Of a stretch of 9,657 nucleotides of DNA, positions 1 to 5,611 are shown piece by piece (position 1 is the stretch's first letter; each line of letters starts with the position of its first letter). Origin of the DNA: Anaerolineae bacterium (GTDB taxonomy: Bacteria; Chloroflexota; Anaerolineae; SpSt-600). Location: positions 1-9,657 of the forward strand of contig JAPWUT010000049.1 of assembly GCA_028275425.1 (NCBI GenBank). The letters run 5' to 3'. Below the pieces are notes generated by a model. The model did not search any database. It was not told the DNA's origin and saw only the letters and a list, made by a program, of their open reading frames with translations. The position numbers and the translations under genes are program-made.

Positions 1-427
1 GGTTTCCTTGGACCAGACGGTTCCCTTCGTAAAGGTCTTCGTCTTTGTAGTAGAGGTAAGGGGTGCTTTTGGGGACTGGGGTTTCGCCGCTTCCTTCCTT
101 AAGGACAATGCTCCCTACGTTTATCAAATAGTAGAGGGCAATGCCATGGCGGTCGGGCTGGATTTGGGAGCCATCGGCAGCAATGACATAACCTCCCTCA
201 TAGGGGGATAGGGGTGTTGGTGGTTTCCGAAGGTCAATTGGCTCGTGGGAGGGGATTGCGGCCCCAAATTCTTTGGCTTTGGCTTTGAAATCAAGTGCTG
301 AGAGGGAATAGAGGTTGAGGAGTTCCTGGACCTTCCCTAACACCTTATGGCGCTGAGCTCTTTCTTCGGCCAATTCTTCGGCCATTTTTTCCACTTGAGG
401 GATCAAATGAGCTAAGGAAAGGGTCAT
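1..427 (-). CDS. nurA: NurA-family nuclease, N-terminal 142 residues (partial)
   Basis: The frame is open from an ATG at 425-427 leftward to the window edge, giving 142 codons of an incomplete gene. The start is set by GAGGGGG five bases upstream. Residues 1-35 are charged and helical. The key motif is YVIAADGSQI (residues 80-89), followed by PDRHGIALYYLINVGSI. This is the NurA N-terminal active-site strand, and Asp85 in ADGSQ is the expected metal-binding aspartate. NurA proteins are Mn-dependent 5'-3' exonucleases/endonucleases that work with the HerA translocase in DNA end resection in archaea; bacterial homologues are common in Chloroflexota and cyanobacteria but less studied. The rest of the domain, including the later acidic and His residues, lies outside the window, as would any herA neighbour. 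The gene is transcribed away from the transporter genes. Family assignment is fairly secure; activity in this organism is inference. Confidence 0.8.
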   Translation of the reverse strand, partial: MTLSLAHLIPQVEKMAEELAEERAQRHKVLGKVQELLNLYSLSALDFKAKAKEFGAAIPSHEPIDLRKPPTPLSPYEGGYVIAADGSQIQPDRHGIALYYLINVGSIVLKEGSGETPVPKSTPYLYYKDEDLYEGNRLVQGN

Positions 428-453
428 GTTTGCCCCCTCGGCAAGCCTTTTTA

Positions 454-481
454 ATTTTATCACGAAGTGCGGTTTTGGGAA
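454..481 (-). promoter_or_regulatory. putative nurA promoter (extended -10)
   Basis: Read on the minus strand, TGATAAAAT (454-462) matches an extended -10 (TGn followed by TAAAAT, 5 of 6 to TATAAT). TTCCCA (476-481) lies 16 bases upstream as a weak -35. Transcription would begin near 447 and leave a leader of about 20 bases holding the GAGGGGG ribosome binding site. The match is by eye only. Confidence 0.4.
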
Positions 482-482
482 A

Positions 483-514
483 ACCTGCCCACTTTTGCAA
501 TGCGAAGGGCAGGT
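483..514. repeat. 8-bp perfect inverted repeat upstream of nurA
   Basis: ACCTGCCC (483-490) is exactly complementary to GGGCAGGT (507-514), separated by 16 bases that contain TTGCAA. It lies just upstream of the presumed nurA promoter. It could be a dyad operator or a decayed module of the repeat array to its right. There is no T-run on either side, so it is not an obvious terminator. Confidence 0.4.
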
Positions 515-527
515 ATTGCCCCCTTGG

Positions 528-610
528 CTAAAAGTCAACCTCTGCTGAGTACGGACGTAGCGGCACTACGCTCCCTCATTAAACTGGGGGTCCAGGGGGC
601 TGTGCCCTTT
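528..610. repeat. outlying fragments of the G-rich repeat family
   Basis: CTAAAAGTCAACCTCT (528-543) recurs with small changes at 818-832 (CTAAAGTCAGCCTCT). GGGGGTCCAGGGGGC followed by TGTGCCCTTT (586-610) combines pieces seen at 1179-1193 and at 803-812. Between them is a small 5-bp hairpin, CGTAG/CTACG (556-570). These are degenerate, unevenly spaced copies of modules from the array at 703-1345, so the repeat-rich stretch begins near 525. Confidence 0.5.
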
Positions 611-840
611 GCGACCTAACCCCCTGACCCCGTTCCCTGCGAGGGGAGGGGGAAATTTGGCGAGGTTCTACCCTCTCCACCTCAGGGAGGGGGCTAACCC
701 GGCCACGAGTGGGACCCAAAACTCTGGCAAACCCTAAGCCCACGAGGGCGGGCAAACTGGGGGGCCAAGGGGGCGAAGCCCCATGGCGGGGGTTTGGGGG
801 ATGTGCCCTTTAGCCGACTAAAGTCAGCCTCTTTGAAAAA

Positions 841-858
841 GGTCGGCCTTCGCCGACC
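841..858. repeat. 7-bp hairpin inside the first array unit
   Basis: GGTCGGC (841-847), loop CTTC, GCCGACC (852-858) form a perfect stem. It sits in the ~108-base segment that distinguishes the first array unit from the others and has no T-run after it. Confidence 0.5.
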
Positions 859-875
859 ATAACTAAAGCGGGGGT

Positions 876-896
876 GGAGGGGGCTGCGCCCCCTCC
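876..896. repeat. 9-bp GC hairpin, variant of the array core
   Basis: GGAGGGGGC (876-884), loop TGC, GCCCCCTCC (888-896) form a perfect stem. It corresponds to the GGGGGC-GAA-GCCCCC hairpins at 1035-1049 and 1188-1202, with a different loop and longer arms. It is followed by a second stem, TTGGGGG (905-911) with CCCCCAA (917-923). Confidence 0.55.
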
Positions 897-1217
897 CAGG
901 GGGCTTGGGGGATGTGCCCCCAAAAGCTAAAAATAGGGGACGAGTTGCCCACCCCTGCCAACCCCGCCACGAGTGGGACCCAGAACGCTGGTGAACCCTC
1001 AGCCCACGAGGGTGGGAAAACCTGGGGGGTCCAGGGGGGCGAAGCCCCCATGGCGGGGGGTTTTGGGGGTGTCCCCCCACAAAACCTTAAAAGGGGGCGA
1101 GTCGCCCACATTAGCAACCCCGCCACGAGTGGGACCCTAAACGTTGGCAAGCCCAAAGCCCACGAGGGCGGGCAAAACGGGGGTCCAGGGGGCGAAGCCC
1201 CCATGACGGGGGGTTGT

Positions 1218-1232
1218 GGGGGGTGTCCCCCC
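1218..1232. repeat. 6-bp GC hairpin of the array (GGGGGG-TGT-CCCCCC)
   Basis: A perfect stem with a three-base TGT loop. Its counterpart in the preceding unit is GGGGG-TGT-CCCCC at 1065-1077, and a longer-looped form is at 905-923. The stem is conserved among units although loop and flanks vary. Confidence 0.5.
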
Positions 1233-1360
1233 AAAAACCAAAAGATGGGGCGAGTTGTCCACCTTAGCAAACTCGCCCCGAGTGGGACCCAAAACATTGG
1301 CAAACCCTAAGCCAACGGGGGTGGGGAAAATAGTGGTTCTACAACCCCGGAAGCTCAAAC

Positions 1361-1390
1361 TTGACAACCCAAAGCTTTCGGTGTAAATAT
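1361..1390 (+). promoter_or_regulatory. putative sigma70-type promoter for the transporter genes
   Basis: TTGACA at 1361-1366 is a perfect -35. An AT-rich stretch, TAAATATAAA (1384-1393), starts 17 bases later and would hold the -10; a TG at 1382-1383 may act as an extended -10. The -10 itself is a poor match to TATAAT, so its exact register is uncertain. The site lies just right of the repeat array and would give a leader of roughly 30 bases before the first gene. Confidence 0.5.
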
Positions 1391-1429
1391 AAAGAGGGCC
1401 TGCTCAATTCAAACTAAGGAGGAGGTAAG

Positions 1430-3484
1430 ATGAGCAGAAAGCTTTCTGTAGCTTTAGCGCTGGTGGTGACCGCTGCTATGCTCCTTTCGGCCTGTGCTAC
1501 CCCTACACCGCAAATTGTCAAGGAAACAGTAGTGGTCACCAAAGAAGTTGTAGTTACCCCAACGCCTGTTCCTAAGAAAGTCCTTAGAATGAACCTCGGC
1601 CCCGGTGATGTCCCAACCCTTGACCCCTCTCTGGCTACTGACGTTTCCTCTGTCCAGGTTATTGAACTGACCAGCGTTGGCCTTACCCGCCAGAATGAGG
1701 AGACAGCAGCGATTGAGCCTGGGATGGCGGAGAGCTGGGATATCTCCGAAGACGGTAAGACCTATACCTTCCACCTCCGCAAGGGCATCTACTGGGTTAA
1801 GTACGATGCCGCCAAGGGCGAAGTTGTGCAAGTCCTGGACTGCCAGGGCAAGCCCAGGGAAGTAAAGGCCCAGGACTTCTGGTATGGGATAATCCGCACC
1901 CTCAAACCTGAAACTGCCTCCGACTACGCTTATGTCCTGGCCTTCGCCATTGAAGGGGCTGAGGACTTCAACAAAGGGGTCATCACTGACACTGCTGCCG
2001 TGGGCGTCAAAGTCATTGATGATTACACCCTGCAGATTACCTTCAAGGAGCCTGCGGCCTACAACGCCAACATCGCCGGGATGTGGGTTGCCCACGCCGA
2101 GCCTTCCTGGCTGATTGAGGGCGATGAGTGCACCGAGGCCCGCGGCGATAAGTGGACCGAGACCGGCTTCTTCCAGGGTTATGGTCCCTACACCCTCAAG
2201 GAGTGGGTCCACGAAGACCACATCGTCTTGGTCAAGAACCCCTTCTGGCCTGGCATCCCCAGCGTTCCTCAGGCTAAGATTGATGAAATCGTCTTCAGGA
2301 TGCTTGAAGACACCGCTGCCTTTGCCGAGTATGAAGCTGGGAACTTGGATGTAGCGGGCGTGCCCATCGGCGACATTGACCGAGTGAAGGCTGACCCCGT
2401 CCTCTCCAAAGAGCTTGTCATTGGTCCTGTCCTCTGCACCTACTACTATGGCTTCAACACCAAGGCTCCAGTAGTGAATGATGTAAGGGTGCGCCGTGCC
2501 CTTTCCATGGCTATTGACCGGAAGGCTCTGGTAGAGAACGTCCTTAAGGGTGGTCAGGAGCCTGCTCAGTGGTTCTGCCGCCCAGGCTTGACCGGTTGCC
2601 CCACTCCTAAGGATTATCCCGACCTCGGCGTGAAGTACAATCCTGAGGAAGCTAAGAAGCTTCTTGATGAATACCTCAAAGTGCCCGCCTGGATGCTTTG
2701 GCTTTTCCCCTCCATGAAAGGCTATGCTCGGATAAGCGACCGTTACCCATTGGGGGCAGATTATGTGGGGCGTGATATCCTGAGCCGCATAATCTACGGG
2801 ACGAGAATTTCCCTCACAGTTGCTTTCATCGGCCCCATAATAAGCCTGGTAATAGGCACAATCTATGGGAGCATCTCCGGGTACTTCGGCGGGCGAGTTG
2901 ATAACATAATGATGCGTGCCGTGGATGTGCTTTACGCTTTCCCCGGTCTACTTTTCATAATCCTACTCATGGCTTTCTTCCGTTCCACCCTTGCTCACCC
3001 TGCTCCTGGGACATTCGTTTATGCTGTAAGCCAACTTGACGCCAAAGTGGGGGGAATGCTATTCATCTTCATAGGCATAGGGCTTACGGCTTGGGAGACC
3101 ATGGCCCGCCTAACCAGAGGGCAGGTCCTTTCAGTAAAGGAGAAGGAGTTCATAGAAGCAGCCAGGGCTATAGGGGCAGGCCACTTGAGGATAATGTTCC
3201 GCCACATCTTCCCCAACATAATAGGCCCCTTAGTTGTAGCTGAAACTTTGGCCATACCTTCTTACATCTCTTTGGAAGCCTTCTTATCCTTCATAGGCCT
3301 TGGGGTTAACCCGCCTACTCCTTCTTGGGGCCTTATGATTTCCGAAGGTGCTGGGGTAATAAGGACTTATCCGAATCAGGCTATATTCCCGGCCCTGGCT
3401 TTGGCCATTACGATGTTTGCCTTCAACTTCTTAGGAGACGGCCTTCGGGATGCCCTTGACCCTCGGCTCAGGGGTACCCGTTAA
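1430..3484 (+). CDS. in-frame chimera: truncated family-5 substrate-binding lipoprotein fused to truncated DppC-like permease
   Basis: 684 residues. ATG 1430 is preceded by a very strong AAGGAGGAGG site. Residues 1-22 are a lipoprotein signal with lipobox LSAC (Cys22), then a linker with KETVVVTKEVVVTPTP. Residues ~50-416 follow the SBP_bac_5 fold (VKAQDFWYG at 145-153, SMAIDRKALVENVL, and KYNPEEAKKLLDEYL just before the break). The protein then jumps at 417-421 into a DppC-type permease: LGADYVGRD (441-449), about five membrane segments, EAA motif EAARAIGAGHLRIMFRHIFP (576-595), and a normal C-terminus DPRLRGTR. Missing are the C-terminal part of the binding protein, any DppB, and the N-terminus and first helix of DppC. 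Isoleucine codons change sharply at the join (ATA 1 of 21 before, 18 of 30 after). Most likely a deletion fusion of an SBP-DppB-DppC set, or an assembly collapse. Whether the product is stable or useful is unknown; intact genes of the same kind follow. Confidence 0.85.
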   Translation: MSRKLSVALALVVTAAMLLSACATPTPQIVKETVVVTKEVVVTPTPVPKKVLRMNLGPGDVPTLDPSLATDVSSVQVIELTSVGLTRQNEETAAIEPGMAESWDISEDGKTYTFHLRKGIYWVKYDAAKGEVVQVLDCQGKPREVKAQDFWYGIIRTLKPETASDYAYVLAFAIEGAEDFNKGVITDTAAVGVKVIDDYTLQITFKEPAAYNANIAGMWVAHAEPSWLIEGDECTEARGDKWTETGFFQGYGPYTLKEWVHEDHIVLVKNPFWPGIPSVPQAKIDEIVFRMLEDTAAFAEYEAGNLDVAGVPIGDIDRVKADPVLSKELVIGPVLCTYYYGFNTKAPVVNDVRVRRALSMAIDRKALVENVLKGGQEPAQWFCRPGLTGCPTPKDYPDLGVKYNPEEAKKLLDEYLKVPAWMLWLFPSMKGYARISDRYPLGADYVGRDILSRIIYGTRISLTVAFIGPIISLVIGTIYGSISGYFGGRVDNIMMRAVDVLYAFPGLLFIILLMAFFRSTLAHPAPGTFVYAVSQLDAKVGGMLFIFIGIGLTAWETMARLTRGQVLSVKEKEFIEAARAIGAGHLRIMFRHIFPNIIGPLVVAETLAIPSYISLEAFLSFIGLGVNPPTPSWGLMISEGAGVIRTYPNQAIFPALALAITMFAFNFLGDGLRDALDPRLRGTR
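2671..2700 (+). other. fusion junction between binding-protein and permease coding sequence
   Basis: The codons for residues 414-423 (EYLKVPAWML) mark where binding-protein sequence ends and permease sequence begins. KKLLDEYL is typical of family-5 binding proteins just before their C-terminal section. PAWMLWLFPSMK followed by YPLGADYVGRD reads as the extracytoplasmic loop that precedes helix 2 of DppC-like permeases. The exact base cannot be fixed without intact relatives. The reading frame is kept across the join. Confidence 0.7.
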
Positions 3485-3520
3485 AGGCTGAAAGCCTCCC
3501 CACAGAAAAACAAAAAATTT

Positions 3521-3529
3521 GAGGAGGGG
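3521..3529 (+). promoter_or_regulatory. ribosome binding site that fixes the second binding-protein start
   Basis: GAGGAGGGG ends four bases before ATG 3534. An in-frame TTG at 3519 would overlap this site and place MRRGK before the signal peptide, so ATG 3534 is the better start. Confidence 0.75.
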
Positions 3530-3533
3530 AAAA

Positions 3534-5537
3534 ATGAGTAGAAGACTGTGGATAATCGCCGGGTTGCTCACAGTGTTAGCAATGTTGGTAGCAGCCTGCA
3601 AGCCTGCACCCACTCCTACCCCCACCCCAGCGCCGGTTGCTACCCCAACGCCGGCCCCAACCCCTACACCTACTCCTGTCCCAGCCAAGCCTTATAAAGT
3701 CGGCATTTTCTCCGACCTGTCCACCGTAAACTACTGGTCCTATATGGGGCCTAACGCCACTGTGTGGAATGCTTACGTCCTTAACCCGCAGCGCGTCAGC
3801 CTCTACGGGCTCGCCGACCGAACCTTCCAGCTCGTGCCAGGGGTTGCCGATGGGATGCCTGAGCCTCTCAAGCAAGAGGGCGAATACTGGGTGAGCGTTG
3901 TCAAGCTCAAGAAGGGCATAATGTGGAGCGACGGCAAGCCACTCACCGCCCACGATGTGGCTTTCACCGTCAACACTGCCCTTGAGCTCAAGCTCCCCGG
4001 CAACTGGGCTACAGTCTATGACCCCAACTTCTTGGAGCGAGCTGAGGCTGTAGATGACTACACCGTCAAATTCATCTACAAGAAGAAGCCTGGCCTCGCC
4101 GTCCACGAATACGGAGCTCTGCAGGGTCCAATCCTCTCCAAGGCTTACTGGGAGCCGGTTGTAGAGGAGGCCAAGAAGGCTCTGGCAGCCCTTACTCCTC
4201 CACCGGAAGGCGCCACCGAGGAGGAAAAGAAGGCTTACGAAGAGAAGCGCTCCGAGGCTTTGAATGTCCTCTTCGGCCACGAGCCTAAGAATGAGCCAGT
4301 GGCCGGCGCGTTCGTCTTCTCCAAGTGGGAGAAAGGAGCCTTCGCTGAGAACGTCGCCAACCCCGATTACTTCTTCAAGGGTGTGAAGGTCACCGAATAC
4401 AAGAACGGCGCCTACAAGGAGGTCAAGAAGGGGGTCTATGAGTTCGTAGGCTATGGCGAGCCCACCGGCGAAGTGGACAAGGAATGGGAGGTTGGTCCAT
4501 TCGTCTCCTCGGTCATCTACACCCTCTACGGAACCCAGGATGCAGCCGTCCTGGCCCTCAAGAACGGCGAAATCCAATTCCTCCTCAACCCCTTAGGCCT
4601 CCAGCGCGGCCTGCGTGCCCAAGTAGAAGCTGACCCCAACCTGGCAGTTATTGAGAACCCGACCAACGGCTTCCGCTACCTGGGCTTCAACTGCCGCAAG
4701 CCTCCTATGAACGATAAGGCTTTCCGCCAGGCCGTGGCCGTCCTCATTGACAAGGAATTCGTGGCCAAGACCATCCTCCAGGGTGTGGCCTTCCCGATGT
4801 ATACCATCGTTCCTCCTGGGAACAAGGCTTGGTACACCGATAATGTCCCCAAGTTCGGCCTCAAGGAAGACGGCACTCCTATGACCAGGGAGGAACGCAT
4901 CAATAAAGCAATTGAAATCCTGGAGGCCGCTGGCTACAAGTGGGAAGGCAACAAGAAGCCCACTTGGGACAAGGCCAACCGCCAGGTCATCCCAGGCGGC
5001 CGCCTGATTATGCCCAACGGCAAGCCTGTTCCGGAGATGGAGCTCCTGGCCCCCAGCGCCGGCTACGACCCGCTCCGCGCTACCTTCGCCATCTGGATTG
5101 AAAAGTGGCTCCAGGAATTCGGAATCCCCGTCAAGGCTAACCTGACCGGCTTCAACATCATCGTTACCAGGGTATTTGATGAGCAGAACTTTGACATGTG
5201 GATTCTTGGCTGGAGCTTAAGCATCTTCCCCGACTACGTGCGCGACTTCTTCCACAGCGAGCGGTCTGGCCTGGGCGATTTGAATGCCGGTGGCTACTCC
5301 AACCCCGAATTTGACAAGCTCGCCGACGAAATCAAGACCTGCGATACTTTTGAGTCCTGCAAGAAGGTTGCCGACGAAATCCAGAAAGTCCTGGCCGAAG
5401 AGCTCCCATACGTAGTCCTCTTTGACACCGGCATTATAGAGGCCTACCGCGCCGCCGCAGTAGAATATCCTTACACTGATACGCTGGGAGGCCTCCAGTA
5501 TGTGAACGGCTTGCCCGCTTTGGTCCATGTGAAGTAA
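3534..5537 (+). CDS. ABC transporter family-5 substrate-binding lipoprotein (Opp/Dpp type)
   Basis: 667 residues from ATG 3534. Residues 1-22 are a lipoprotein signal peptide with lipobox VAAC (Cys22, lipidation site), then a Pro/Thr linker to about residue 57 that would hold the domain off the membrane. The mature part is an SBP_bac_5 protein. The signature SDGKPLTAHDVAFTVNTA is at 132-149, and later motifs are DKAFRQAVAVLIDKEFV and NFDMWILGWSL. A charged helical insert (EEEKKAYEEKRSEALN, near 230-245) makes it longer than E. coli DppA. Cys603 and Cys609 are close enough to pair. Family members bind peptides, but in thermophiles several bind cello- or xylo-oligosaccharides, so the substrate is not determined. 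It starts 49 bases after the chimera and is followed by a terminator-like hairpin and then the permease genes, the usual order for an importer operon. ATA codons are rare here, unlike the permease genes. Confidence 0.9.
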   Translation: MSRRLWIIAGLLTVLAMLVAACKPAPTPTPTPAPVATPTPAPTPTPTPVPAKPYKVGIFSDLSTVNYWSYMGPNATVWNAYVLNPQRVSLYGLADRTFQLVPGVADGMPEPLKQEGEYWVSVVKLKKGIMWSDGKPLTAHDVAFTVNTALELKLPGNWATVYDPNFLERAEAVDDYTVKFIYKKKPGLAVHEYGALQGPILSKAYWEPVVEEAKKALAALTPPPEGATEEEKKAYEEKRSEALNVLFGHEPKNEPVAGAFVFSKWEKGAFAENVANPDYFFKGVKVTEYKNGAYKEVKKGVYEFVGYGEPTGEVDKEWEVGPFVSSVIYTLYGTQDAAVLALKNGEIQFLLNPLGLQRGLRAQVEADPNLAVIENPTNGFRYLGFNCRKPPMNDKAFRQAVAVLIDKEFVAKTILQGVAFPMYTIVPPGNKAWYTDNVPKFGLKEDGTPMTREERINKAIEILEAAGYKWEGNKKPTWDKANRQVIPGGRLIMPNGKPVPEMELLAPSAGYDPLRATFAIWIEKWLQEFGIPVKANLTGFNIIVTRVFDEQNFDMWILGWSLSIFPDYVRDFFHSERSGLGDLNAGGYSNPEFDKLADEIKTCDTFESCKKVADEIQKVLAEELPYVVLFDTGIIEAYRAAAVEYPYTDTLGGLQYVNGLPALVHVK

Positions 5538-5554
5538 AGAGTGGGGAGGCTTTG

Positions 5555-5589
5555 CGGGGGGTAGGGGTTTAACCCTTACCCCCCGTTTT
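5555..5589 (+). terminator. intrinsic terminator/attenuator between binding-protein and permease genes
   Basis: A 13-bp stem, CGGGGGGTAGGGG (5555-5567) with CCCTTACCCCCCG (5573-5585), has one G-T wobble, a TTTAA loop and TTTT directly after. It starts 17 bases after the binding-protein stop. Since DppB follows 22 bases beyond with no clear promoter, partial read-through is likely. The hairpin would both end many transcripts and protect the binding-protein mRNA 3' end, giving more binding protein than permease. Confidence 0.8.
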
Positions 5590-5611
5590 AATCAGGTAAA
5601 GGGGAGGGATT

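Larger units (their letters stand above)
703..1345. repeat. imperfect G-rich tandem repeat array with recurrent hairpins
   Basis: The sequence CCACGAGTGGGACCC starts at 703, 967 and 1123, with a variant (CCCCGAGTGGGACCC) at 1276. This gives spacings of 264, 156 and 153 bases; the last copy breaks off near 1335-1345. Each unit runs in the same order: GAGTGGGACCC, a stretch like TTGGCAAACCCTAAGCCCA, CGAGGGCGGG, a GGGGG-TCCA-GGGGG block, GGGGGCGAAGCCCCC, CATGGCGGGGGG, a GGGGG-TGT-CCCCC hairpin, and GGGGCGAGTTGCCCACC. G-tracts lie on the plus strand throughout. The first unit carries about 108 extra bases that include a second partial copy of the hairpin modules. No unit has a ribosome binding site or plausible protein. 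The array lies between divergent genes, so ordinary 3'-end terminators are not expected here. Function is unknown. Confidence 0.85.

Noticed and set aside
694..1310. Open frames of 128-146 codons on both strands across the G-rich array
   Set aside because: They are Pro/Gly-rich translations of tandem repeats, open in several frames at once, with no ribosome binding site and no recognisable domain.
703..1345. CRISPR-like array
   Set aside because: Repeat units are ~153-156 bp and diverged. There are no short identical repeats with unique 30-40 bp spacers and no cas genes.
428..1429. tRNA, rRNA or insertion sequence in the long intergenic interval
   Set aside because: I saw no cloverleaf with T-loop consensus, no rRNA-like segment, no transposase frame and no terminal inverted repeats with target duplications.
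1454..2221. Antisense 255-codon frame
   Set aside because: It is a shadow of the binding-protein coding region, with no ribosome binding site or family resemblance.
3485..3497. AGGCT-GAA-AGCCT hairpin after the chimera as a terminator
   Set aside because: The stem is only five pairs and is followed by CCCC, not a T-run, so termination is unlikely; the next gene is probably cotranscribed.
3519..3533. TTG start at 3519 for the second binding protein
   Set aside because: It would overlap the ribosome binding site at 3521-3529. ATG 3534 gives a normal lipoprotein signal peptide.
3576..4577. Antisense 333-codon frame
   Set aside because: It lies fully opposite a well supported binding-protein gene whose signal peptide and motifs are clear; the reverse translation shows no domain.
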